A stretch of 34,748 nt of DNA. Source: Gloeocapsa sp. DLM2.Bin57 (lineage in GTDB: Bacteria > Cyanobacteriota > Cyanobacteriia > Cyanobacteriales > Gloeocapsaceae). The position numbers and the translations under genes were made by a program. Below, one piece after another: positions 1 through 7,867 of the stretch. The notes under the pieces are model-generated. The model saw only the letters and a list, made by a program, of their open reading frames with translations. It had not been told where the DNA came from and did not search any database. Within the stretch, counting starts at the first letter, position 1. Each line of letters begins with the position of its first letter. Location: positions 1-34,748 of the forward strand of contig RECR01000087.1 in NCBI GenBank assembly GCA_007693955.1. Reading direction: 5' to 3'.

Positions 1-806
1 TTACAAAAAATATGTCTCTAAACCAATTCTGGACAGAAATACTCGATTTTACAGAAAATCTTACTAAAGAAGTAGGCGATCGCTTAGTCTTAGACTTTGG
101 TAAACTAACTCCTGAACGTAAAAGCGATGGAACATTGGTTACTCAAGCAGATAAATGGTCAGATCAAGTAATTAGAGAGGCGATCGCTGCTAAATTCCCA
201 ACCCATGGTGTCTTAACCGAAGAAACAGAGCATATTTTCCCCCAACAGGATTGGTGTTGGATTGTCGATCCCATTGATGGAACAACCAACTTTACTAGAG
301 GTATCCCGATTTGGGGAATATCCCTAGGGTTACTTTATCAAGGTACTCCTGTTTTTGGTTTAGTACATTTCCCTCAAATTCAACAAACCTTTCACGGTTA
401 TTGGTATGGTAAGACTAATTTAACAGGACCTGTGGGAGCATATCTCAATCACCAACCAATCCACACTAGTAGTGATTCCCCTAGTCAAAATCATATATTT
501 AACCTTTGTGCGCGTAGTACGTCTATACTGAAAAACCCCTTTCCCTGTAAAATTCGTCTGATTGGGGTAGCTAGTTATAATATCTTATTAGTAGCTTGTG
601 GTGCTGCACTAGGCGGAGTAGAAGCTACCCCCAAAATTTGGGATATAGCAGCGGTTTGGGCGATTCTGCAAGCAGCAGGAGGCTGTTTTACCTTACTTAA
701 TCCTGAATCTAATTTCCCTTTAGAAGTAGGTAAAAACTATCGTCAAGTTAATTTTCCCTGTTTAACTACTAGTAATGCTGAGTTAGTTTCGGTATTTAAA
801 CCTAAG
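1..806 (+). repeat. Direct repeat copy A (imp repeat, left)
   Basis: Bases 1-806 match bases 1916-2721 at a constant offset of 1915 with one visible difference: T at 767 against C at 2682, a synonymous Thr codon change. The repeat covers 11 bases upstream of the start codon and nearly all of the phosphatase gene. It stops abruptly six to eight codons before each stop codon. The left limit cannot be seen because the window begins inside or exactly at the repeat. Confidence 0.97.
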
Positions 807-824
807 ATTTCAAGTATCTATTGA
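12..824 (+). CDS. Inositol monophosphatase family protein, copy 1
   Basis: 270 aa, the usual length for the Mg2+-dependent, Li+-sensitive IMPase/FBPase/CysQ superfamily. The metal-binding signatures are visible: a Glu-Glu pair in LTEETEH near residue 70, the motif WIVDPIDGTTNF near residues 82-93, and the second Asp in KIWDIAAVWA near residue 208. The family hydrolyses a phosphate monoester from inositol phosphates, histidinol phosphate or PAP; the true substrate cannot be told from sequence. The ATG lies 11 bases inside the repeat and is preceded by an A-rich stretch with no clear Shine-Dalgarno. This copy is almost identical to the gene at 1927-2742 but ends in KISSIY instead of KVLELHY. 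It contains two HIP1 octamers, so it looks native to the genome. Either copy may be redundant. Confidence 0.9.
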   Translation: MSLNQFWTEILDFTENLTKEVGDRLVLDFGKLTPERKSDGTLVTQADKWSDQVIREAIAAKFPTHGVLTEETEHIFPQQDWCWIVDPIDGTTNFTRGIPIWGISLGLLYQGTPVFGLVHFPQIQQTFHGYWYGKTNLTGPVGAYLNHQPIHTSSDSPSQNHIFNLCARSTSILKNPFPCKIRLIGVASYNILLVACGAALGGVEATPKIWDIAAVWAILQAAGGCFTLLNPESNFPLEVGKNYRQVNFPCLTTSNAELVSVFKPKISSIY

Positions 825-900
825 AACTTGCAGATTGACATATTACTTAAAATATGCTCTAATAGCCCTTAAAATTATTGATTTTTCTTAAGTAAAACTT

Positions 901-1869
901 ATGATTCAAACTAAACTACTTGTACATATTGCTTTTCACTATAACCCAGATAGAGAACAATATCTCTTCAAAGTCCTAGAAAACTTTAAAAATTATGAAA
1001 TTAGCGATATCCACGTAATTATTGATACTAACACTGAAGAGACTAAAGAAAAACTCCAAGACTTTTTAGATACTCTTCCTTTCACTGTAGATATACATAC
1101 TCACTTAAATTTAGATCACCCTTTTAATTTGACTTGGACTCATCGAGAACATATGTTAAAACATGTGGAAGACTACGATGTATTTATGTATATAGAAGAT
1201 GATATTTTAATACCTTGGATTGCTTTTAAGGGGTGGTTAGCAGAAAATGAGGCAGTTTATAAAACTGGCAAAATAAGAGGTTTTCTCAGAGTAGAAAATC
1301 CTAATGGTGATAAACTTTATGCCGCAGATTATAGACAACCAATGCCCGCTCCAGTGATTTGGACTATAGGAAGTCAATATTATTTTTCTCCTTTGAGACC
1401 TTATCACGCCTGCTGGGTTTATAGTAGAATACAAATGCAGGAATTTATTAAAACTCAAGCATGGATAGATGGCAATACAGGTGCAGGAGGTATCAGAGAG
1501 AAAGCAGCATCGGGAATGATGTGGGTTTATAAATTTTATCACCGTCTAGTTTTGCCTATCAATAGTGATGGCACTTTTCCCGAAGAAGTGTTTATTTATC
1601 ACTTACCTAATAATTATTCTACAGATCCTAATACTTCTTTTGCTAAAACTTCTACTGAAGAATTATTTCAAGGAAAAATAAAATATAAGAACTCTTTTGA
1701 TGGATTCATGACTTATTATCATCAACTTATACAAGAAAAATATTTGAAAATCATTAAGTCCTATTTTATTAAAATGTATCAATTAGTAGTACCAAAAAAA
1801 GTACGAGAATATTTTAAACAATTATTACCTGAATCATTAGTCACTAAATTGTCTGTAGTGAGAAGATGA
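901..1869 (+). CDS. Putative glycosyltransferase (GT-A-like)
   Basis: 322 aa. The N-terminal beta-strand LLVHIAFHYN, the DIHVIIDTN strand near residues 36-44 and the acidic YIEDD motif at residues 97-101 fit a nucleotide-sugar-dependent GT-A fold with a DxD-type metal site. That assignment is inferred from pattern, not from a recognised family signature. The C-terminal 50 residues are basic and aromatic (a KKVREYFKQLL segment) and could touch the membrane. No signal peptide is seen. The gene sits alone between the two phosphatase copies, is clearly AT-richer than them and contains no HIP1 octamer, consistent with an acquired surface-glycan gene. Its start follows the upstream stop by 76 bases, so it could have its own promoter. 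Sugar donor and acceptor are unknown. Confidence 0.65.
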   Translation: MIQTKLLVHIAFHYNPDREQYLFKVLENFKNYEISDIHVIIDTNTEETKEKLQDFLDTLPFTVDIHTHLNLDHPFNLTWTHREHMLKHVEDYDVFMYIEDDILIPWIAFKGWLAENEAVYKTGKIRGFLRVENPNGDKLYAADYRQPMPAPVIWTIGSQYYFSPLRPYHACWVYSRIQMQEFIKTQAWIDGNTGAGGIREKAASGMMWVYKFYHRLVLPINSDGTFPEEVFIYHLPNNYSTDPNTSFAKTSTEELFQGKIKYKNSFDGFMTYYHQLIQEKYLKIIKSYFIKMYQLVVPKKVREYFKQLLPESLVTKLSVVRR

Positions 1870-1915
1870 TCATAAAGGTTTAATTTTTTGTTACACCTTT
1901 CTGAGTATTAACTCG

Positions 1916-2721
1916 TTACAAAAAATATGTCTCTAAACCAATTCTGGACAGAAATACTCGATTTTACAGAAAATCTTACTAAAGAAGTAGGCGATCGCTT
2001 AGTCTTAGACTTTGGTAAACTAACTCCTGAACGTAAAAGCGATGGAACATTGGTTACTCAAGCAGATAAATGGTCAGATCAAGTAATTAGAGAGGCGATC
2101 GCTGCTAAATTCCCAACCCATGGTGTCTTAACCGAAGAAACAGAGCATATTTTCCCCCAACAGGATTGGTGTTGGATTGTCGATCCCATTGATGGAACAA
2201 CCAACTTTACTAGAGGTATCCCGATTTGGGGAATATCCCTAGGGTTACTTTATCAAGGTACTCCTGTTTTTGGTTTAGTACATTTCCCTCAAATTCAACA
2301 AACCTTTCACGGTTATTGGTATGGTAAGACTAATTTAACAGGACCTGTGGGAGCATATCTCAATCACCAACCAATCCACACTAGTAGTGATTCCCCTAGT
2401 CAAAATCATATATTTAACCTTTGTGCGCGTAGTACGTCTATACTGAAAAACCCCTTTCCCTGTAAAATTCGTCTGATTGGGGTAGCTAGTTATAATATCT
2501 TATTAGTAGCTTGTGGTGCTGCACTAGGCGGAGTAGAAGCTACCCCCAAAATTTGGGATATAGCAGCGGTTTGGGCGATTCTGCAAGCAGCAGGAGGCTG
2601 TTTTACCTTACTTAATCCTGAATCTAATTTCCCTTTAGAAGTAGGTAAAAACTATCGTCAAGTTAATTTTCCCTGTTTAACCACTAGTAATGCTGAGTTA
2701 GTTTCGGTATTTAAACCTAAG
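1916..2721 (+). repeat. Direct repeat copy B (imp repeat, right)
   Basis: Partner of the repeat at 1-806. There are no indels and one substitution over 806 bases. The 1109 bases between the copies (807-1915) are unique within the window and contain only the glycosyltransferase-like gene and short flanks. Confidence 0.97.
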
Positions 2722-2742
2722 GTTTTAGAATTACACTATTAA
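1927..2742 (+). CDS. Inositol monophosphatase family protein, copy 2
   Basis: 271 aa, identical to copy 1 through residue 264, with all active-site signatures intact (EETEH, DPIDGTTNF, WDIAA). Only the C-terminal tail differs (KVLELHY), because the DNA repeat ends at 2721. The last 12 bases overlap, on the opposite strand, the natural end of the broken Uma2 gene at 2731-3288. The two genes therefore converge, and the tail of this copy is shared with a neighbouring gene. That arrangement suggests, without proving, that copy 2 occupies the ancestral locus. Substrate is unknown beyond the superfamily. Confidence 0.9.
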   Translation: MSLNQFWTEILDFTENLTKEVGDRLVLDFGKLTPERKSDGTLVTQADKWSDQVIREAIAAKFPTHGVLTEETEHIFPQQDWCWIVDPIDGTTNFTRGIPIWGISLGLLYQGTPVFGLVHFPQIQQTFHGYWYGKTNLTGPVGAYLNHQPIHTSSDSPSQNHIFNLCARSTSILKNPFPCKIRLIGVASYNILLVACGAALGGVEATPKIWDIAAVWAILQAAGGCFTLLNPESNFPLEVGKNYRQVNFPCLTTSNAELVSVFKPKVLELHY

Positions 2743-3288
2743 CCAACTAAAAATTTCTCTAGCTGTTAATTCTAACTCAATTTCTTTAAGTATTGGGAGA
2801 AGATGATTATCTCTAAATAACCTAATCTTTTGTTCAGGAAAAATGACTAAAACTGTTTCTTCTTCTGGAACAATTAACCAACCTAATTGAGTCCCATATT
2901 CTGAACAATGTCAAAGATTATCTAATACTTTGGTTTGACTTTGTTGTGGTGATAAAATCTCTATTACCCAATCAGGATTAATTTCAAATCGGTTAGCTAT
3001 TTTTCCTTTTTCAGTTAAAGGAATTCTTGGCCATTTAAATACGGCTACATCAGGAACTAAAGAACGTCCCCCAAAAGTACAACGCAACTCAGGAAAAGTA
3101 TAAGCTATTTTAAATGGTTTAGCTATTTGATTGATGTGGGATACTAATTCACATTGAATAAGGCTATGTTCTCCTTGGGGCATGAATTTTGGCTCTATTT
3201 TCCCATTGACAAATTCCTGGGCAGGTTTAGTTTCAGGAAGTAGTAAAAAATCTTCTAAACTTAAATCAGATTGTACTTTAATAACCAT
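2731..3288 (-). pseudogene. Uma2 family endonuclease, broken by an in-frame TGA
   Basis: The Uma2 family (DUF820) has a PD-(D/E)xK restriction-endonuclease-like fold, is very numerous in cyanobacteria and has no settled role. Residues 1-125 are open and include the catalytic region: VPDVAVF near residue 79 and DWVIEILSP near residue 106. A TGA at 2911-2913 stops translation. The same frame then runs 59 more codons (GTQLGWLIVPEEE and onward) to a TAA at 2731-2733. Read through, the product would be 185 aa, the normal family length, so one nonsense mutation is the only lesion. The start codon overlaps the tatC stop (TAATG), indicating translational coupling. The truncated product keeps the metal-binding residues but loses the last strand and helices. 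Confidence 0.85.
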
Positions 3289-4037
3289 TACTTACCCATT
3301 AATCTAACTACCCCGATTCCGCCAAAATATAAGCCTAATACTGCTCCAGCTAAGAGAGATTGGGTCAGAGGATCGGTAGAAGGAGTTAAAATAGCTCCTA
3401 TGACTAAAGAGCCAACTATAACTATACGCCAACCTTTGAGCATTTGTTGAGAAGAAACAATCCCTAATGCACCTAAAAGAGATTGAATGACGGGAATTTG
3501 AAAAGCTAAACCTGTACTAAATAATAACAACAAAACGAACTTAAAATATTTATCAATAGACCATAATTGCTCAACTACATCAGCTCCATAATTAATAAAA
3601 AATTGTAAAGCAGCAGGAATCAAAGCTACATAAGCAAAGACAATGCCTGCAATAAACAAAATTGTAGAACCAAATACCACAGGAGCAATTAAACGACGTT
3701 CTCGACGGGTTAACCCTGGTAAAACAAATTGAGTAATCTGGTAGAGAATAAAGGGACTAGCTACGAGTATCCCACTATAACCTGCTACTTGGATAGAAAC
3801 AAAGAAATACTCACCTGGTGCTAGTTGTAAAAATTTTACACCATCTGCTGGGAGTTGGAGTAATTGCACGATGGGTTTAACAAAAATAAAACAACCAATA
3901 CAACCAATTACTACTGCTATTAAAGCAGCAAAAATGCGCATACGCAATTCTTCGAGATGATCAAATAAAGACATTTCTGCTTCATCTGGTATCTCGTTAA
4001 GATATTGATCTAAATCTTGTTTAGGAGCGGTTTTCAC
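3288..4037 (-). CDS. tatC: Sec-independent protein translocase TatC
   Basis: 249 aa, the normal length. TatC is the multi-spanning core of the twin-arginine translocon. It binds RR signal peptides and, with TatA/B, moves folded proteins across the thylakoid or plasma membrane. The N-terminal signature SLFDHLEELRMRI near residues 24-36 contains the conserved Glu-Glu-Leu-Arg. Six hydrophobic segments follow, with the characteristic periplasmic loop between segments 1 and 2. The gene lies 27 bases downstream of the DUF4230 gene and overlaps the Uma2 relic by one base, so the three read as one minus-strand transcription unit. No tatA or Rieske petC gene is beside it here. Confidence 0.96.
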   Translation of the reverse strand: MKTAPKQDLDQYLNEIPDEAEMSLFDHLEELRMRIFAALIAVVIGCIGCFIFVKPIVQLLQLPADGVKFLQLAPGEYFFVSIQVAGYSGILVASPFILYQITQFVLPGLTRRERRLIAPVVFGSTILFIAGIVFAYVALIPAALQFFINYGADVVEQLWSIDKYFKFVLLLLFSTGLAFQIPVIQSLLGALGIVSSQQMLKGWRIVIVGSLVIGAILTPSTDPLTQSLLAGAVLGLYFGGIGVVRLMGK

Positions 4038-4064
4038 TTGTAGATTAAGGATAAGATTGTTAAA

Positions 4065-4721
4065 TTATCTTACCATTCTAACATTACAAGCACTTTTAGA
4101 AGGTTCTTGGGTCTTAACAGTGATATTCTCATGTCCGGCACTTTCTAATAATTGAGTAACTACTACTTGGGTTTCTAGATTAGCTTGAGTCAGGATGCCA
4201 CGCTGACAAGCACTAGCTACGATTCGATCAAGTGCGCGTCTTTGTGCTTGGGATTGCAATTCAGGGGCTAAATCTGGTCCTAAAGCCAAAAAACCACGGT
4301 GATAGTGATAAACTTGCGATCGCTTAACATCGATTTTGCTGTCTAAAATTTCTGGTGGTGGTAGAATAATCTCTAAACCAGTTTCGGTTTGTTGAAGATG
4401 TTCGGGTTTTAATTCAGCTAAATTAATTCCCGCGCGTACTTCTCCTTGGGCTAAATAGATTAATTCTGTTCTCCCTACGACAAATTGACCTAGAGTTCTT
4501 TCTGCTTTAGTAGGAATCAAGGACTCTGTGGTAAAAATAACTGTACTGAGTTGACTAACTTGACGTAATTGTTCAATAATCAGGGATGAGTTGTCCACCT
4601 CTATTGTGGTGATTGGTTGTAAGTTAGTCAGGAAAAACTCTCGCCAACGCTGATTGAATTGCCAACAACCAATTAGTAATAAGGTAGTGAAAATAGCCAG
4701 ACCGCGCAACTGGGATTTCAT
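4065..4721 (-). CDS. DUF4230 domain protein
   Basis: 218 aa with one N-terminal hydrophobic segment (GLAIFTTLLLIGCW, residues 7-20). The protein is either membrane-anchored or a lipoprotein-like precursor. The remainder matches the DUF4230 pattern: a STVIFTTESLIPTK strand near residue 58, then a strand-rich region with GQFVVGRTELIYLAQGEVRAGI, and a helical tail with two Cys. The domain is predicted to sit outside the cytoplasm; its function is not known. It is the first gene of the unit running into tatC, and its 5' side faces the divergent TPR gene across 94 bases that must hold both promoters. Confidence 0.8.
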   Translation of the reverse strand: MKSQLRGLAIFTTLLLIGCWQFNQRWREFFLTNLQPITTIEVDNSSLIIEQLRQVSQLSTVIFTTESLIPTKAERTLGQFVVGRTELIYLAQGEVRAGINLAELKPEHLQQTETGLEIILPPPEILDSKIDVKRSQVYHYHRGFLALGPDLAPELQSQAQRRALDRIVASACQRGILTQANLETQVVVTQLLESAGHENITVKTQEPSKSACNVRMVR

Positions 4722-4815
4722 AAATTTTAATCAGAAATTAATCTTTAATCATAATCATACCGTTTAAAATTGAAAATGTAGAGATAGTAATTATACTTAA
4801 AAAAATACCTAAATT

Positions 4816-5631
4816 ATGAATTCGCAACAATCAAACTCTCAGGATTATTGGTATTGGTATTATCAAGGTAAGAGACAAGAAGATAGAGAAGCTTATGAAG
4901 AGGCGATCACTTCTTATGAACAAGCTATTAGTATCCGTAGTGATGACTATTGGGTTTGGTATCGTCTAGCTAATGTTTTATATGGTTTAGAACGCTATGA
5001 GGAGGTTATCACTAGTTTAGACCAAGCTTTAGGGATTCGTACTCAGGATTATTGGGCTTGGTATTATCGAGGTTGCGTCGCTTTAGAAGATTTAGACGAA
5101 TATCAAGAAGCTTTAGTTAGCTTTAAACAGGCATTACAACAACGACCTCAAGATTATTGGACTTGGTATCGACTCGGTGACACCTATCGTCAATTAGGAG
5201 AATATACCGAAGCCATAGCTAGTTATCAACAAAGTCTTGATCAACGACCTCAAGATTATTGGGCGTGGTATCGTCAGGGTGACGCTTATTTACGTTCTGG
5301 TAATTATGAAGAGGCGATAAAATGTTATAAAAATGCCCTAGCTGTAGAAGCCCAAGATTTCTGGGCTTGGTCTAAATCTGGCGATGCTTGGCGTTATCTC
5401 GGGGATTATCTTCAAGGAATTAGATGTTATCAAAAAGCTCTTGCCGTTAAGCCAGAGGATGAGTATAATTGGTATAATCAGGCTTGCTGTGCAGCTAAAA
5501 TACAACAAGTAGAATTAGCGGTTGATTGTTTACGTAAGGCGATCGCTATTAATCCCCATAATCGTGATTTAGCGCAAACAGATCCTGATTTTCTTTTAAT
5601 CCGCGCTGAACCGCTTTTTCAAGCTATCTAA
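4816..5631 (+). CDS. Tetratricopeptide repeat protein with DYWxWY repeats
   Basis: 271 aa made almost entirely of seven TPR-like units of about 34 residues. Each unit opens with an aromatic cluster: DYWYWY, DYWVWY, DYWAWY, DYWTWY, DYWAWY, DFWAWS and EYNWY. Canonical TPR residues (Gly at 8, Ala/Tyr at 20-24, Pro at the turn as in RPQDYW) are present, so it should fold as a right-handed superhelix that binds a partner protein. No signal peptide is seen, so it is probably cytoplasmic. The high Trp content is unusual for TPRs though the variant occurs in cyanobacteria. It is the first gene of a plus-strand group, with the HicB-like gene starting 5 bases after its stop. Confidence 0.88.
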   Translation: MNSQQSNSQDYWYWYYQGKRQEDREAYEEAITSYEQAISIRSDDYWVWYRLANVLYGLERYEEVITSLDQALGIRTQDYWAWYYRGCVALEDLDEYQEALVSFKQALQQRPQDYWTWYRLGDTYRQLGEYTEAIASYQQSLDQRPQDYWAWYRQGDAYLRSGNYEEAIKCYKNALAVEAQDFWAWSKSGDAWRYLGDYLQGIRCYQKALAVKPEDEYNWYNQACCAAKIQQVELAVDCLRKAIAINPHNRDLAQTDPDFLLIRAEPLFQAI

Positions 5632-5636
5632 ATATT

Positions 5637-5846
5637 ATGATTGTCAAAGCCAGATTAGAATGGGACGAAGACATGAAGCATTTTATAGCTATTTGTCCTG
5701 ATTTAAATCATCTATCTTCTTCGGGAAAAACTGAGGAGGAAGCGATAGAAAACCTGCAAGAAATGATAAAAAATGTCTTAAACTCTCTTCCAGATAACTT
5801 ATTTTATGATAGTAAAAATCTTCAAGAAGTAAAAGTTATTCTATGA
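5637..5846 (+). CDS. HicB-like antitoxin-fold protein (orphan)
   Basis: 69 aa matching the small partial RNase-H fold of HicB-like proteins: a first strand MIVKARLEWD, the ICPDLNHLSSSGKTEEEAIENL segment typical of HicB (normally CPDLPGC...G.T.EEA), and an amphipathic helix. No HicA toxin (about 60-80 aa with a dsRBD-like fold) is present on either side, and no DNA-binding C-terminal domain is seen. It is therefore an orphan of the widespread cyanobacterial type rather than a demonstrated toxin-antitoxin pair. It lies 5 bases after the TPR gene and overlaps the start of the next, broken, gene by four bases (ATGA), so all three are likely co-transcribed. Confidence 0.8.
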   Translation: MIVKARLEWDEDMKHFIAICPDLNHLSSSGKTEEEAIENLQEMIKNVLNSLPDNLFYDSKNLQEVKVIL

Positions 5847-6259
5847 AAAAATTAATTATTCTGGTTAGTTCTTTATTTATTTCCACACAATCTGTTTTAG
5901 CTATTCCTGAATTTAGATAACAACAAATCCAAGGAGGTCGTCAACTCAGTAGTTATGCTTATACTGATCCTGCATCAGGATCTCTAGTGTATCTCTATTT
6001 TGTCGCTTTAGAACAAGACTTTGTTGAGATTGGAGGACCTGGTGTACCCTTGATTGTTTTCGCGGGAATACCAGCAGAAGCCTGAGTAGCTATAGAAGAA
6101 GAAGTTGAGCAAAATAACTCATGGTCAGATCTTGAAGCTACAGCGGAATATTACGAAACTTTATCTCGAATATCAGCTATGTCTCACGAAACTAGTATGA
6201 AAATTCTCCACAATATCGGAGGTGGTTGGTGTTATAGTTATGAACCTGATTGTTATTAA
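5843..6259 (+). pseudogene. Secreted small protein gene with two in-frame stops
   Basis: One frame runs from the ATG at 5843 (overlapping the HicB-like stop) to the TAA at 6257-6259, 139 codons. It is interrupted by TAA at 5918-5920 and TGA at 6083-6085. Codons 1-20 encode a clear Sec signal peptide: KK, a hydrophobic core LIILVSSLFIS, then SVLA as the cleavage site. The remaining frame has protein-like composition, with segments such as GSLVYLYFVALEQDF and VEIGGPGVPLIVFAG and a C-terminal GGGWCYSYEPDCY. There is no frameshift. Its family is not recognised. The consistent frame over 417 bases and the overlap with the upstream gene support a recently inactivated gene. Confidence 0.75.
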
Positions 6260-6285
6260 TCAGCTTCGTTTAACTCGCTATGACG

Positions 6286-7818
6286 TTATAAATCATGGTC
6301 TTTTCCTGCGCCATATTGCCAAGCATCTAATTGACGATGATAGAGATATTGTTGACGTGGGGTAAGATATTTTACTAAAGGAGATAAACTCTCTCCTAGA
6401 GGATATAAACCAGTATATAAAGCTAAATTCAGATAATGCCAACTCCAATCAACTAGACTAGGTAACCCTACTTGGGGAATAATCGGTAAAACTAATTTAG
6501 GATTGACTAAGGGTAAGGTTTTGGCTAAACCCGAAAATTGTACCACGTCTTTTAAAAAGGGTTTGAGTACATCTTCTCCTAATTTATCCATACTTTGAAA
6601 TACTCCACTCATCAGTTGATTAATTTGTGAGGGAGATATTTCTTGGTTGACTCTGACACTCATCGCGCGTTGAAATAACCAAGTCACCGAGAGATTAGGT
6701 TGATAGGGTTGTAACCAAGCTAAATCACTTCGATTCAAAGCGTCTATTTCTAACGCTTCATTGATACCCAAGCTTAAACGTTTGAGATGTCGTAACATCG
6801 ACCCAAATCCACCAAAACTGACGGGAGATTGCGCACCGCTACTATCTCCTATAAATAAAATACGATGCCAAGGACTTTGTAAAGGACTAGCTTGATAAGC
6901 GGGAAAAAAACCAAACAAAAAGCGTTTAAAATCTAGTTGAGATAATTCTAGCTGTTGATATTCAGGTAAGAGACGCAAATATTCTGCCATCAGAAATTCT
7001 AAACTAAATCGAGCAGGATCAGCGTCTAGATAAGTAAATAAATAGGTAGTTCTTCCGTCTCGCGCGGGAAATGCTTCCCAAAAGTACTGACATTGATTTT
7101 GAATAGGTGTAATCGAAGCGATTAAATCTCCTGTTTGGTTTTGAGGATAATTTTGAGCACAACTTCCTACTACTAAACAAACTCCCTGGGGTTTTTCTCC
7201 CTGTCTGCTTTGTTGAGCGATCGGGGAAAAATGTCCCATTACATCTAGGAGTAAACGGGTTTTTAAAGTGGTGTTACCCGCGGTTATGGCTACACCATTA
7301 GGATGAACGATCGCCCTTTGATAAGGGGTATTTTCTAATAATGTTCCCCCCATGGCTAAAAATTTGTCTTTCAGGGTTGCTAACAAAAAAACTGGATCAA
7401 CCCCTATATTGAGAACATCTTTTACCCAGAGTTCGTAACCTTCATGAAAAGCTATTCTGACTGGATTAAATTCACTAGCGATCGCCTGATCTACTTCTGT
7501 TGGAGACAACAAACCCAACTCTAGCAACACATCTAACTCTGATCTTGATACGTTCCATTCCTGTTTTCTTCCCCGTAAAATCCCTCTTTCAACTACAGTA
7601 ACTCGCCATCCTAATGCTTGTAAAGCTGCGGCTATCATAATTCCTAATGTACCGCCTAAGATTACTACGTCCTGGTCTATTTCTGTTAAACTACTTTGAC
7701 TAGTGCTAACGGTTTCGGGTTTAGGGAGATTTCCTTGTCTGATGTCTAACCATTTTTGGTCAGATTGGCGTAGATAGGTTAGATATTCTGGTGATAAGAT
7801 ACTCTCTACTAAACTCAT
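6286..7818 (-). CDS. cruP: CruP, FAD-dependent lycopene-cyclase-like protein
   Basis: 510 aa. An N-terminal dinucleotide-binding motif (VVILGGTLGIMIAAAL, residues 50-65) is followed by the GRKQEWNVSRSEL signature, DVMGHFSPIAQQ near residue 190, and the late block FIGDSSGAQSPVSFGGFGSM near residue 325 that closes the FAD site. Its order of motifs follows cyanobacterial and plant CruP, including the C-terminal AWQYGAG. CruP is a paralogue of the CruA lycopene cyclase. Cyclase activity has been reported in one cyanobacterium, while plant work links it to lowering carotenoid epoxides and oxidative stress, so the reaction is unsettled. The gene follows get3d on the same strand with a 49-base gap. 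The FAD fold and family are clear; the substrate is inferred. Confidence 0.9.
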   Translation of the reverse strand: MSLVESILSPEYLTYLRQSDQKWLDIRQGNLPKPETVSTSQSSLTEIDQDVVILGGTLGIMIAAALQALGWRVTVVERGILRGRKQEWNVSRSELDVLLELGLLSPTEVDQAIASEFNPVRIAFHEGYELWVKDVLNIGVDPVFLLATLKDKFLAMGGTLLENTPYQRAIVHPNGVAITAGNTTLKTRLLLDVMGHFSPIAQQSRQGEKPQGVCLVVGSCAQNYPQNQTGDLIASITPIQNQCQYFWEAFPARDGRTTYLFTYLDADPARFSLEFLMAEYLRLLPEYQQLELSQLDFKRFLFGFFPAYQASPLQSPWHRILFIGDSSGAQSPVSFGGFGSMLRHLKRLSLGINEALEIDALNRSDLAWLQPYQPNLSVTWLFQRAMSVRVNQEISPSQINQLMSGVFQSMDKLGEDVLKPFLKDVVQFSGLAKTLPLVNPKLVLPIIPQVGLPSLVDWSWHYLNLALYTGLYPLGESLSPLVKYLTPRQQYLYHRQLDAWQYGAGKDHDL

Positions 7819-7867
7819 TATGTTTATTTAGGTTAACTTTTGTTAACATTTTAACGAAAATTACAGG

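Noticed and set aside
1237-1542. 101-codon minus-strand frame inside the glycosyltransferase gene
   Set aside because: Shadow frame with no protein-like pattern, fully covered by a better gene on the other strand.
5637-5846. HicAB toxin-antitoxin system
   Set aside because: Only the HicB-like half is present; no HicA-like gene on either side.
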